A DNA stretch of 64,000 nt, from assembly GCF_025370935.1 (NCBI RefSeq), contig NC_133472.1, forward strand, positions 15,097,863 to 15,161,862, in the 5' to 3' direction. Below are positions 24,101-34,406 of this stretch, in pieces. The notes beneath the pieces are model-generated. The model had not been told where the DNA came from. It did no database searches and worked only from the letters and a program-made list of their open reading frames with translations. The position numbers were made by a program, and so were the translations under genes. This DNA is from Choristoneura fumiferana (Eukaryota > Arthropoda > Insecta > Lepidoptera > Tortricidae). Positions within the stretch are counted from its first letter, which is position 1, and every line of letters begins with the position of its first letter.

Positions 24101-27100
24101 AGCGGTCCTATGGGAGTGCTCGCTACGGACGTTGGACGGCCGCGGCACTTTCACTTTATTTTGCAGGTGGTAGGACCTTGTGCAAGGTCCGCCCGGATTG
24201 CTACCACCATCTTGCTCGCCAATCCTGCCGTGAAGTAGCAGTGCTTGCACTGTTGTGTTTCGGCGTGGACAGCAAGACACCCGGTGAAATTACTGGCACT
24301 TGAGGTATCCCATCTTAGGCCTCTAGGTTGGCAACGCATCTGCAATCCCCCTGGTTTTGCAGGGGTCTATGGGCGGTGGTGATCTCATACCATCAGGAGA
24401 CCCACTTGCTCGTTTGCTATCCAGTCGAATTAAAAAAAAAACTTTCAATGACCAACGTAAATTAAAAAGAGCTCTGCTTTGGATACATTTCGTATAGCAT
24501 CTGGAGCTCTTCTTATATTTGTCGAATTGGTTTGTTAGATCAATTTCCCAGAATCGTTATTTCTTATTTTAGCGGAAAACCCAATCAAAATCGACCCAGA
24601 CACAGTGACGATGGAGCTCCGCGTTTTGTGTAGTTTTGGCCCTTCAGGCCGATGCAAACTTAACATAACCTAAACCTACCTACGTTTCTGTGTCGATTAA
24701 TTGTGAAAATAAGATTTAGTAAAAAAGCATATCTATTGGGAAAAAACCGTCAAAGAGCATGTTGGACACGGTTCCGTAGCCATTACGAAAAAATTAAGTA
24801 ATATTTTTCTGAGGATTTCTTTGTATTGTATTGTAAAACTCTTTATTGTACATAAAACACATGAAAAAACCAGAACACAGGATAATAAGATGTACAAAGG
24901 CGAACTTATCAATCTCTTAGCTTAATATTTTTAGGGTACCTCCCATAGATGTTTCTCGACTTACCCTATAATGTGGGGTATCATTGGATAGGTCTTTTAA
25001 AATCATTGGGGGGTTGTTAAGATGATTTTTCTATTCAGTGATTTGTTTGCGAAATATTAACTTTAAAGTGGATATTTTCATAAAAATCGATCGTCCCCCT
25101 CCCCCCTCTAAAATCTAAAATGTTGGGTGGAAAATTTTAAAAAAAATGTAATAGTAGTAAATATATCAAATTTAGAAGGAAAATTATAGCGGCTAAGATT
25201 GCTTGTGAATTATTAGTAGTTTAAGAGTAAATAGCAGCCTAAGGTATAAAACATACCTAAACTTGGAGGATTCCGTATACAATACGAAATCCTTATAAAA
25301 ATATTACTTGATTTTTTCGTAATGCTACGGAACCATATCCTGGGCGTGTCCGACACGCTCGTGGCCGGGTTTTTTATTACTACTTACGACGCTTTTGGGA
25401 CCATCATTGCCAGAAAAATGCGCAGCAAGAAACTTGGCAGAAATGGTTTTTTTTTTTCAAAACAAAGTAATTATATATTCAGTGTGATACATGTACTTAC
25501 ATAGGCGAACTTATCCCTTTAAGGGATCTCTACTAGTCAAACTATGAGTGATGAAAGGATCATGCAGTAAAGGAGTGAATTAGTCAGAAATTGTGGAAGC
25601 CACAATTCAAGTCTCTCAAAGTCAAAATTATATCCTCCAGAAATGTACATTTCAATTTAAGTAACTATTAAGCTTTAGATTCCGAAAGCAAGCTTCAAAA
25701 ATATGTAACAATGACTTTGTTGTCAAGGCCATAATAATGGTGTATAATAATATGTAATTAATGGCAACATTATATAAAATATATGATCTCAACTGTACAA
25801 AGAGACAGTTTTAGGGTTCTAGGATTATTGATAAAAAGCATTTTTTTTTATATGGTAAGACTTTGATGTACATTCAATATTAAAGTATGAGCATATGAAG
25901 CAGTGGTGTGTCTAATATAAATATATTTTTAGTACGCTGCAGTTCTTCTGTTCTTGTATGCAGAAAACAATCTTCACAATGTGCAAAAGTCTTAAGCGGC
26001 AATTACACTAAGTCGTTGACTGCAAAAGAATAAAGAACAAAGTAGTATAAGACAACGCTTGTTGGCCTAAGTAGTTTGAAACCAGTTTGACAACCGAGTT
26101 AGGTGAACGACTCAGTGTAATCGCCGCTCTATTGTTATATGTATTCTAACATAAAATTGACGTTTTAGTGGGTCTACAAGCCTTGTTATCTTATAATTTA
26201 ATCAATATCTATCAGACATCAGCATTTTGATAAATACTAAAATGCTATAGTCACAGTGACACACCACTGCATTGTCTGCCGCAATTAAGGTGTGCCTGTT
26301 TAAAAATTGAGCATGCCATACTTATTACAGACAGGTATATTTAGTGTCACGAGAGTTGAAGTGAATGATTGACACAAACAGCGACATGACAAACTGATTG
26401 CACAAAAGGAGAATGAATTAAATGAATGAGTAAATGTCAAAAATCATGCTGTTATTACATGACATTTCTTGTCAGAGGCGTCTTTACCTATAGTGCAGGG
26501 TGTGCGTTGCACACGCGCGCAGCGTGTTAGGGGCGCTGACTGTGCGGGCGCGGGACTTTGTACCTATTCCATTTTGACCGCGCACTTCCTAGATGGCGCT
26601 AAAGTAATAATTGCACATGGGCGCTACATGGGCTAAAGACGCCGCTGTTTCTTGTGTGCATGACCTCAACTTTGGTGGCATGGTCTAAATATGATTATTC
26701 TTTATGAAGTTGATTAGGTAAAAATTAAGATTTTTTTTCACGCCAATTTCACGCAAAAATAAGTCATTGACAATACAAGGAGCAAATTATCAATTTTAGG
26801 AAATTTCAAAGTATGGTCCCATTAGTATTTTTATTTATCACATTAAATAAGTCAAATAAATACAATATTCAATATCTACAGCACAACCAAATTCTAATAA
26901 TTATTTAGTTATAATATTTAGTAATGAATGAAATTAACAGTTCAGAAAAAAATTACACTAGAGTTATCATTATTATATCAGAATCAATTCATTCAAGTCT
27001 TGTACCTGTTACAATTTTTTGCCTTGCAGGGATAAAAAAAATGAAATCATGTAGGTACCTAACAAAATCCATAAAATTGAAAATATATGTATTCCAAAAT

Positions 27101-27612
27101 AAAATATTGCACTACTTTGAATCTAAATGGCAAAGCAATGTAGGTTTAGATACATAACATTTATTTACAAAATAATTATTCACTTGCAGAAATTAATGTT
27201 AGGAAAAAAGAGTCAAATCATATTAAAAATATATTTACCTTTACATAAGGGAAGATAAGTTTTTCTTTGATCATTGCCCAAATAATTCTGGTCATCTCAT
27301 CTCCATCCATCTCCACAACCGGCTTTGATGCCACAACTCTTTTGGCAGTACCATCTTAAAAACATTAAAAATAAATTAAAAACCACATCCTTTACATTTT
27401 AGACTCTAAAATAAGAGAAAGTATTTTATGTGGACTTATTGTCTCATAACCTAACTAAGATATCAGGAAAACAAAATCGCAATGCTGTTAATTTCTTCTA
27501 TCTAACCTCAATAAAATAGAATTAAAAAATATTTTTACTTACAGTTCCTCGAAGAATGGGTTATGTTGTCAGTTACAAATTTAAGTAAACGTTTAGTGTT
27601 GTTACTGGCCAT
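12115..27612 (-). CDS. Idh: NADP-dependent isocitrate dehydrogenase, mitochondrial type
   Basis: The enzyme oxidatively decarboxylates isocitrate to 2-oxoglutarate and makes NADPH. Coding exons in order are 27612-27543, 27354-27239, 20191-20047, 19694-19495, 14660-14526, 14414-14311, 13857-13707, 13387-13154 and 12267-12115. All introns are GT-AG, phases agree, and the product is 435 residues. The first about 30 residues (MASNNTKRLLKFVTDNITHS...) are basic and hydroxyl-rich with one acidic residue, as in a mitochondrial presequence; cytosolic forms start close to the VVEMDGDEMTR motif. NGTIRNILGGTVFREPI and PRLVPGWTKPIVIGRHAHGD carry substrate and metal ligands. IWYEHRLIDDMVAQVMK, CKNYDGDVQSD and AAHGTVTRHYR (NADP site) are also intact. 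Internal residues resemble vertebrate IDH2 more than IDH1. Two introns are very long (7.0 and 4.8 kb) and full of repeats. Confidence 0.97.
12369..12890 (+). repeat. CCGGCCAAGAGCG-family repeat copy
   Basis: It begins CCGGCCAACAGCGTGTCGGA with AGGGTTCCGTAGCCATTACG, contains AACGATACCCCACACTACA and ends in GACAGACAGACATGGCGAAA followed by CTATAAGGGTTC. The final GGAACCCT is lost. It lies in the last intron of Idh. Confidence 0.8.
15769..15830. repeat. Perfect inverted repeat made of TTAGG-type units
   Basis: The arms 15769-15796 and 15803-15830 are 28 bases, perfectly complementary, with a six-base loop AATGTA. Each holds (CCTAA)n or (TTAGG)n, the insect telomere unit, about three times, flanked by GTGGTCGCAGTT. 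Further CCTAA tracts with the same GCAGTT lead lie at 15860-15885 and 15917-15940. The tracts are too short to be a telomere. Confidence 0.9.
17185..18303 (+). repeat. 1.1-kb dispersed repeat, longer copy
   Basis: It starts TTCTCATCCTCTTTGGCTGT and ends with GAGTCTCAGTAATAGGGTTC and GGAACCCTAAAAA. The same start, the block GGCGCGTACTTATTATGAAT through CTAGCAACTGACGGCC, and the same end recur at 58849-59587 in the same orientation. The second copy lacks about 0.4 kb corresponding to roughly 17255-17675. Confidence 0.85.
18678..18851 (+). pseudogene. DUF4817-like transposon protein N-terminus, truncated
   Basis: A 57-codon frame reads MSYAPREYAEMHYCYSAAQG and then NARAAARMYREQLTRRGEG. That matches my memory of the DUF4817 helix-turn-helix found at the start of transposon-encoded proteins in insects (EY..MH..YG.A.GN...A...Y.E..P.R). 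The frame degenerates after NYRV and stops. It sits between the inverted ends of the 16499-19383 element, consistent with a transposase remnant. Confidence 0.6.
19800..21237 (-). repeat. Cluster of three related lepidopteran repeat copies
   Basis: Copies at about 19800-19975, 20447-20638 and 20813-21237 all read, on the minus strand, from an ATAATATTA start through a GCGTGAA/ATCGGTTCAGC segment and TTTTATCCC to an end in CGCGGGC. They are dispersed SINE-like or LINE-tail sequences. Others lie at 28258-28456, 29382-30290, 38840-39060, 44766-44988, 56090-56375 and 61600-61735. The class is not certain. Idh exon 3 (20047-20191) lies between the first two. Confidence 0.7.
21922..21995. repeat. 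Half copy of the 112-bp hairpin family
   Basis: GCGGGACGGTACGATACGAA, TTCGATTTTCGAATTTCG and GAGTAGGCCCT match the right half of the family; the left arm is missing. Confidence 0.65.
23612..23742. mobile_element. TA-flanked MITE
   Basis: It starts CAGTCACCACCACCAATATT and ends GGTGACTG, with TA on both sides (23610-23611 and 23743-23744). Inner arms also pair (GCGTGCATAAATATCTGA against TCAGATATTTTTGCACGC). The TA flanks suggest Tc1/mariner-type mobilisation. Confidence 0.75.
24057..24130. repeat. Repeat fragment shared with 26473-26645
   Basis: AGGCGTC, then TATAGTGCAGGGTGTGCGCT and GCACACGGGCGCAGCG occur here and, with small changes, at 26473-26525. Both sites are in Idh intron 2. The copy at 26473 runs further through a GC-rich tail to a second GACGCC at about 26640. 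Confidence 0.65.
24158..24440 (-). repeat. Dispersed repeat, inverted copy
   Basis: On the minus strand it reads GACTGGATAGCAAACGAGCA, GTGGGTCTCCTGATGG, GCCTAAGATGGGATACCTCA and ends in GGTCCTACCACCTGC. The plus-strand copy at 32965-33245 is nearly colinear. It carries A-rich sequence at its start and no coding frame beyond chance. Confidence 0.8.
24925..25372 (-). repeat. CCGGCCAAGAGCG-family repeat, inverted copy
   Basis: Read on the minus strand it starts CCGGCCACGAGCGTGTCGGA, has the TTATACCTTAGGCTGCTATT block and the AACGATACCCCACAT-like block, and stops near ATTTTTTAGGGTACC without the usual 3' end. A plus-strand scrap of the same family lies just left at 24745-24830. Confidence 0.8.
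25995..26128. repeat. Short hairpin element
   Basis: AGCGGCAATTACACTAAGTC at the left is inverted at the right (GACTCAGTGTAATCGCCGCT) with two mismatches over 23 bases. The total is 134 bp. I recognise this end sequence as a common short inverted-repeat element type, but cannot fix a duplication. Confidence 0.65.
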
Positions 27613-28102
27613 TTCTTTAATCTTTTAACAGAGATGTACGGTGTTTACGTGGCGACGGCGAGCCGGTAAAGAATTAATATTTCAAGCACGTCGCGGCAGG
27701 ACTCAGGACGACTGAACTGTAAAAGAATAATACGATAAAACCGGATTGTCCCTTGCATTACATCGACTGGAGTGAAGTGAAGATATGGGACTTAAACCCG
27801 CAAATTTTAAAATGATCTTTATTGCAATTATTAGCATGTCACTGCTTTATTACATTTTCCTAAGTTTAGTTCTTCACCCTCACCTCTTTGAAATGCAATG
27901 GCACTTAAGCGCAGAGTAGAATGAACAGCATACGAACTCAATTAATTGGTACAACCCAAGCAGATAAAATTAAATTTCTGTTGCCCTGCCTCGGTTGCCT
28001 GATTAATAGTGAGACGCGTACGACAATTTACGAATCTTATCGATAAATTTGTTCAACATCTGTCAAATTGCAATCAGTAGTGCGCGTAAGACATCTCAGG
28101 AG

Positions 28103-28456
28103 GGCTACTACGTAAATCGAAAAACGATAATCGTATCGTACCGTCTCTCAATCTCGCATTAAATAATATAAGATACGAATTTCGAATTTGCCCTGCGTAG
28201 TATACCTAAGTCTAGGTTGGTTAACGTTTGGATATAAATAAATTGTAATTAGAAATTATAACACTACTAGCCGTTACCCGCGACTCCGTCCGCGTAGCGT
28301 AGAATTCGGTTATAGGCTATCTTGCGGGAACGATGTTCTTTCCCGGGACTCAAAGTACCTGTATATAAATTCCATCTGAATCGGTTCAGCGGTTTAGACG
28401 TGATGAACTAACAAACAAACAGACTTACAAACTTTCACATTTATAATATTAGTGAG
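28103..28456. repeat. Hairpin-family copy and a neighbouring SINE-like copy
   Basis: Bases 28103-28203 are a diverged, shortened member of the 112-bp hairpin family (GGAGGGCTACTACGTAAATC, then CGTATCGTACCGTCTCTCA). Bases 28258-28456 are a minus-strand copy of the dispersed repeat ending in TTATAATATTAGTGAGA (CCCGCGACTCCGTCCGCGT near its start). Confidence 0.65.
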
Positions 28457-29381
28457 ATTCTCGTAATGTATATATAGTGAATCAATTAATAGTTGATACA
28501 AAAACCGAACATTATTTTTCTATGTACTACATCGTAATTTGTATTTATTAATTATTACCGTTTTCATGAATTTTTTTTAGAACAAATCAAAATCAAGGCA
28601 AATTCTTCAAATTAAATCCAAAAAGAATAATAAAAAATCCAGCTTATTGAAGTACTTACATAATATATTCAACAATGTAATTTGATCACATATACAATCA
28701 TAATAAACCATTTTAGAAAGTTCCAAATTTATGAACCATTATTTCATAAAAGGGCGAAAAAAGTGAGTTCATCTTATTTTGTATGCGTGACAGAGGACAT
28801 ACTGGCATTGCCATACGATTAAACGCAGCCAGCCTTAAGGGGATCCCATGCCCCAATGACCGTCGATCTGAATTCCTTAGTTTTCTAATGTTTTTTGTAG
28901 CTTATTATATTAACAACAACAGCTTTAAGCAATATAGTATCCCCCATTTACTTCGAAGTTCTTCGAGATATTTGGCATCAAAGTTGAACAATTTTAGACC
29001 AAAAAACTGGTTTTCTGGCCATAACTTTTGTGTTAATTAGTTTCAAATGAAAACCCTCGACACGTTTTTAGAGGCGTCAAAGACAAACCCAAATATGTAG
29101 ATTTCGTATATGTTAGATCTTTCACGTCAATAGAGATAAGAAATAAGTGTTTTTTAGACAGTTTAAAAAAATCATACAAAATGAATTATTCATTTTTTTT
29201 TCAAAGTGCGGTAGACAAAAATAGAAATAAAAGATTGAAGAACCGGTAGCCGTTTGACTTGTAATTCTATCTGTAGTGTAAAAGTAGGATACGATTCAAA
29301 ACTTGTCAAAAATCGATAACCTCGGGTAGCCTTTTAAGAGCACCCTGCCCAATAACAGTGACTTGGGTGATATCTGTAAAT

Positions 29382-30290
29382 CCTACTAATATTATAAATG
29401 TGAAAGTTTGTGAGTGAGTGAGTGAGTGAGTGAGTGAGGGAGTGAGTGAGTGAGTGAGTGAGTATGTATGTTCTTCACGCTTAAACGGCTGGACGAATTT
29501 GGATGAAATTTGGCGGAAAGTTAGTTTATAACTTGGATTAAAACATAGGACACTTTTTATCCCGATATTCCCACGGGATAGGGATAAAATCTTGAAATAA
29601 CAACCGCTAGGCTTAGAGTCATGAAATTTGGTATGTAGGTAGTTGGACGTCTGGAATAAAACATAGGCGACTTTTTGATCCGATATTTTTACGGGATACC
29701 TAGGGATAAAATCTTGAAATAACAACCGCTGGGCTTTGAGCCATGAAATTTAGTATGTAGATAGCTGGACCTCTGTAATAACACATAGGCTACTTTTTAT
29801 TCCGATATTTCAACGGGATAGTTTAGTAACTAAAGGACCCCATACATCCGTCTATTATTATTATTATTATTTTGTAATTTTTTCTTTAGTTGTATACTTA
29901 CTGTAGTTTTTAAGTATTTTATTTGTAATTATTTTATTTTGAAAAAATGACTTTCTGCCAAGCTTCTTGCGGCGCATTCTTCTTGGCAATGATGGTCTTT
30001 CCGAAAGCGCTGGTATTTTAAAAAATGACGTGTAAAAGTGCCCATTGCGGCCTATTTACTAAATAAATGATTTGAATTTGAATTGGATAGGGAAAAATTT
30101 TGAAATTTTAGCACTGGGCTTAGAGTCTTGAATTTTGTACAGCTATTCACAACACAACCTCAATGAAGACCACGATATAAATTTTGGAAATTTCCAGGGG
30201 AATTTTGTAAAATCCCGATAATTTCAATTGCAACTACCAGACCGAATAGTTTACGCGTGCGAAGCCGCGGGCAAAAGCTAGTACATATTA
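29382..30290 (+). repeat. SINE-like repeat with GTGA microsatellite, interrupted
   Basis: The plus-strand copy begins CTAATATTATAAATGTGAAA, runs into a (GTGA)n tract at 29410-29464, then repeats a roughly 120-bp module with ATCCCGATATTCCCACGGGA about three times and ends CGTGCGAAGCCGCGGGCAAA with AGCTAGT. It is split by an insertion at 29822-30084. A 139-codon minus-strand frame over it is repeat sequence, not a gene. Confidence 0.75.
29822..30084 (+). mobile_element. 5'-truncated LINE tail with target duplication
   Basis: The 263-bp insert is flanked by GGATAG at 29816-29821 and 30085-30090 and interrupts the repeat at 29382-30290. It contains CAAGCTTCTTGCGGCGCATT, GCAATGATGGTCTTTCCG and ends AATAAATGATTTGAATTTGA before the second GGATAG, a LINE-style 3' end with a polyadenylation signal and short repeat tail. 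A related minus-strand piece is at about 25375-25450. Confidence 0.8.
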
Positions 30291-30345
30291 TAGATTTTTA
30301 GGATTACAGTAAGTTAGTTTTAGTTCTATTTTTATTTATTTTATT

Positions 30346-30825
30346 ATTGGTTATTGAATACATTCCTTTTACGGAGAAAGAAGTTTATTCAGTAATTTGT
30401 ACGTTGGGTGTCATACTTTTTATTTATTTCATTAATTGCCCGCAAAGCAGTGACTACTTTCTCCACCTCGCCTCGCCTCTTTTAACGGTTTTTGAAAAAA
30501 TGAAAAATATTTATTATGTAACAAATACGAAATACAATTATCAGTGCCCGGCGGACCCCAAACTAGGCTGAGCCTGCACCTTGGGACCCAGCGAGTCTTT
30601 TGCTGGTGAAAATGTCATTTGGTGTTACTTTTTTAGTTATTTACCATGAAATACAATAGTTGAAATTTAATCGGAAAATAAGAAAATAATAATGAAATAA
30701 TGTAATATTCATTTTTTACAAATTTTTTCTTCAACTGAAAGTTATATTTCGGACAGGGTACCACATGACATTTTTGCTGCAAATAAGTTGTACTACCCTT
30801 AAAAGGAATGTATTCAATAACCAAT
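30346..30825. repeat. 480-bp element with perfect 26-base inverted ends
   Basis: ATTGGTTATTGAATACATTC and the next six bases at 30346-30371 are exactly inverted at 30800-30825. The interior has GGACCCCAAACTAGGCTGAG, of which a diverged form occurs at 60818-60850 inside Nnt. No open frame of interest. Confidence 0.75.
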
Positions 30826-30923
30826 CACCCTGTATATTACGTGTTATTTATTAAAGAATTTGTTATTAAATTGGGGTAGTTACAGTAAACGGAGGACTAT
30901 TCTTCTACTCGTACATATAAAAA

Positions 30924-31561
30924 CCGGCCAAGAGCGTGTCGGATACACCCAAAACAGGGTTCCGTAACCATTACGAAAAAAATCAATAATATTTTTCTAA
31001 GGATTTCGTATTTTATACGAAATATTCCAAGTTTAGGTATATTTTATACCTTAGGCTGCTATTAAGAGTAAAACTACTAATAATTCTCAAACAAACTTAG
31101 TCGTTATAGTTTTCCTTGAAAGTGATATACTTAAATACCATCCTGATTTTTTTCAAAATTTTCCACCCTCCGGTTTAGATTTTAGAGGGGGGGGGGACGC
31201 TCGATTATAATGAAAATTTACATATTAAAGTTGAATATTTCGCAAAAAAATCAATGAATCGTCTTAGCAAACCCCTAATGGTTTTAAAAGAACTATCCAA
31301 CGATACCCCACACTATAGGGTTGGATGAGAAAAAAAAACACTCCCACTACGTCTATGGGAGGTACCAAAAAAATATTTTTAAAAAAAATTTTTTGTACCA
31401 TTTTGTCGGCATAGTTTACATATATATCCGTGCAAAATTACAGCTTTCTAGCATTGATAGTCCCTGAGTAAAGCTGCGGACGGACGGACAGACAGACATA
31501 CATACAGAAACATGGGGAAACTATAAGGGTTCCGTTTTTGCCATTTTGGCTCCGGGACCCT
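30924..31561 (+). repeat. CCGGCCAAGAGCG-family repeat, full-looking copy
   Basis: It starts CCGGCCAAGAGCGTGTCGGA and ends CCATTTTGGCTCCGGGACCC plus T, preceded and followed by A-rich bases. At 638 bp it is the longest copy here and can serve as the local reference. The short open frames inside are chance. Confidence 0.85.
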
Positions 31562-32964
31562 ATAAAATTACATGAAATGTAAAATGACCGGCGGTTCCAT
31601 ATCTTAAACTTTAACTTGTTTGACGACTTTATTTCTTTGCTCGTATTAAAAAAAACTATATTTTGACAGTTAAAATCCATTGCGAAGAATAAATAAAAAA
31701 TCAATTGGCACTTGATACTTGATGGAGAATCGATAGGACTTTTTGAGTTCAATGTACAACACTAGTAATCAACTTTGCTGTAGCGTGTAGCGTAGCGACA
31801 CAGTAGATGTGCGAGGCGAGCGAGTGAAGCGGGAATTTAGCAATCGGCCGGCTGCCGCTGGCTTGGCTTGGATTTCTGGTTATCGGCGTAGCAACGTGGA
31901 ACAAGCATAAGGGGGTATAAAATTACTGCTTATTGTAAGCTAGCTTCAACTTTTATGTCAGCAGAAAGGTCAGTGTCACATAAACATGTCTTAATCCACT
32001 TTAAAAAAATAGCTTGATACTGATTGTTATTTTTAGATTCGCTAAAGTTAAGCTCCAGTGAAAACTAACTAAACCGTGTTTTTGGCGAAATTAAATCATA
32101 ATCGTTTTATCAAACAAAGCAAGTTTGTGTCGGCTTAAATTGATGTCTTTTTTTTTAGCACGCAGTGTGTTAACAAAGGCAACGCTTCCCGGTGTACGTC
32201 CGGTTTTTTGTGAATTAATTTTTATGTCTTGAGCATTTGTTTTTTACCTATATTTCAACTGTCTTTTTTAATCAAGTGAGCTAAATATTATTACAAGCAT
32301 ATTGTTTTGTTTTTCGGTACCTACCTATTGTTACAACCTACGTAAATATTCGTTAAACAGTATATAATCTCTAAAATTCATTATTTACGCGCTTGCACGC
32401 TTATTAAAAAATTCAAAACGAATTACGATTATTATTACAAATGCAATTAAAATATCTACTTGTAGTTCAGTTATAATAGTGTAACTATATATAGTTACTT
32501 ACTGTATAACTTTATTCATTTTTGACAGTTATTGTGAGAAGGTTCTATTTGGGCTTTCACTGGCTAAGGTTTGAATGGGTAAGCACATACTAAAAAAAAA
32601 GTTTAGATACTAGTTTTTTACTATTTTCCCATGAGATTCATAATAAATACTTTTAGTATACACAGCACATGCAAATAGCTCCTAAAATTGTGATTGTTAC
32701 TGTATTTTTGATAGAATCGAATATAAATTATCTGTTTATAATAAATAAATTAATTATAGAGGTTAACATTTTCTTTCAATAGTTTAAAATAAGTTATAAG
32801 TATCACCTACTTTTTATAATTATACCTTTGTAAAATACTAAAAATGCAGGTTAGTAGTAGTTGGGGCTAAAAATAATATCTAGATGGTTAGTCTAACACT
32901 GGGGGATTTCTTTTGACCTATTTTTCTCTGTGTAGGGCTAATGTGTTATGAGGGTCAATCAACT

Positions 32965-33245
32965 TTTTTTTTTATCCTACTGGATGACAAACGAGCAAGT
33001 GGGTCTCCTGATGGTAAGAGATCACCACCGCCCATAAACATCTGCAACACCAGGGGTATTGCAGATGCGTTGTCAACCTAGAGGCCTAAGATGGGATACC
33101 TCAAGTGCCAGTAATTTCACCGGCTGTCTTACTCTCCATGCCGAAACACAACAGTGCAAACACTGCTGTTTCACGGCAGGATTAGCGAGCAAGATGGTGG
33201 TAGCAATCCGGGCGGACCTTGCACAAGGTCCTACCACCTGCCGAC
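32965..33245 (+). repeat. Dispersed repeat, plus-strand copy
   Basis: T-rich start, TACTGGATGACAAACGAGCA, GTGGGTCTCCTGATGGTAAG, AACACCAGGGGTATTGCAGA and TTGCACAAGGTCCTACCACC. Colinear with 24158-24440 (inverted) and with the truncated copy at 8148-8270. Confidence 0.8.
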
Positions 33246-33600
33246 TACTAATCTGTCTGCGACATTTTTTAAACAATTGCAGATTTTTGTAAGTAAACAT
33301 GTTTTTTCTGTAATTTAATAGATGGTGTACATGAATACATGCCATTCTACGTAAGTTCAACCTATTAAACCGTGAAATATCTTGTTGGAAGTACAATTTT
33401 GGTAACGCAGGAGACGCCTAAAGTGTCGGTAAAATAGTTGATTGGCCCATGAACCACTTAACAAAGTTGACACTAATTTAAAAAAAGCTTGTATCTTAGT
33501 CTTGTAATGACCAACATACTTTATGATTGATTTCATAAGCGAATATGAACTTTTCAAATTCTGATACTCAAAGTTTGATGTAGGTCTCACAAGGTTAATA

Positions 33601-33936
33601 CAGTGCAACCTCAATATAACAAATTGGAAGGGAACAAGTAAATATTTGTTATATCAAGTAATTTGTTAAACTGGGGTTTGTTATATTGAGGTAAGAATGG
33701 TCTAAAATTTGTTATAACGAGGTAAAAACGTTATATAGAGGTTTTGAGTTGATAAAATTCATTAATTAGAGGTATTTACACTTTTTTTTGATAGTTGAAT
33801 ATTCGTTATAGTGGTTCAGAAAAAAAAATCGTAATGTAAAGGTATATTTTACATTGACTCTTATGGACAATTTAAGGGGATTACGAAAAATTTGTTATGT
33901 TGTTATTTTGAGGTTCGTTATATTAAGGTTGCATTG
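33601..33936. mobile_element. Pogo/Tigger-like MITE
   Basis: The element begins CAGTGCAACCTCAATATAAC and ends GTTATATTAAGGTTGCATTG, flanked by TA at 33599-33600 and 33937-33938. Those ends and the TA duplication are typical of pogo-group elements. Internal sub-repeats (TTGTTATAACGAGG, GTTATATAGAGG) echo the ends. At 336 bp it has no transposase. Confidence 0.85.
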
Positions 33937-34406
33937 TACAGATATATTATTTTGCCATATAAACTTTCATTTTTACTTACTGATTTTTTGTATAGAAGGA
34001 TTTTCCAAAATACATAGTTTGTTTCTGATAATCATGTGAGTTATAATGATTATTTGGTAACAGTAGCTAATTTATGTTTTAATAAATATGTATAAAAATA
34101 CCATGAGGCAATTTACTCCAGTTTACATAGTAATAAACTAAGAAAGGTTTTGCTATATGGATTCTAGGCTACAGATAAACATATGTTTTTATGTAAAAAC
34201 AATTAAAAAATCAGTTCATAATAAACATTCATATTTTTTTATACTCACACAATTTTTTGTAATTAGAATGATATATGTAAACATCATCTGCTCCAACCCT
34301 AGATCTCTTGCTTCGTAATCAGGGCTACTAAACTAACTAGGCTATCTAGTTGTCAAAATTATCAACTCCATCCATGTTTTATTTGTTTTTGTTTCCAGTT
34401 ATTAAA

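Larger units (their letters stand above)
20192..27238. other. Idh intron 2 (7 kb)
   Basis: It contains the repeat cluster just described, a half hairpin at 21922-21995, a TA-flanked MITE at 23612-23742, a paired repeat at 24057-24130 and 26473-26645, inverted repeats at 24158-24440 and 24925-25372, and a hairpin element at 25995-26128. The rest is AT-rich with no exon I can support. A 77-codon frame at 21392-21625 is unassigned. Confidence 0.6.
27613..34406. promoter_or_regulatory. Intergenic region between the divergent Idh and Nnt genes
   Basis: The start codons point away from each other across 6.8 kb. The first bases left of Idh (27613-27730) are GC-richer and likely hold its 5' untranslated region. 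An acceptor-like TTTCCAG ends at 34397, ten bases before the Nnt start, so Nnt probably has a non-coding first exon further left. The GC-rich patch at 31770-31920 is a candidate place for it. The rest is repeats listed separately plus AT-rich sequence. A conserved-looking frame at 28783-29040 lies in unclassified repeat-like sequence. Confidence 0.5.

Noticed and set aside
28783..29040. 85-codon plus-strand frame between Idh and Nnt
   Set aside because: The sequence looks like part of an unclassified dispersed repeat; the translation shows no known domain and no splice context.
29306..29725. 139-codon minus-strand frame
   Set aside because: It is translated SINE-like repeat, including the GTGA microsatellite read as a Ser-Leu-Thr-His run.
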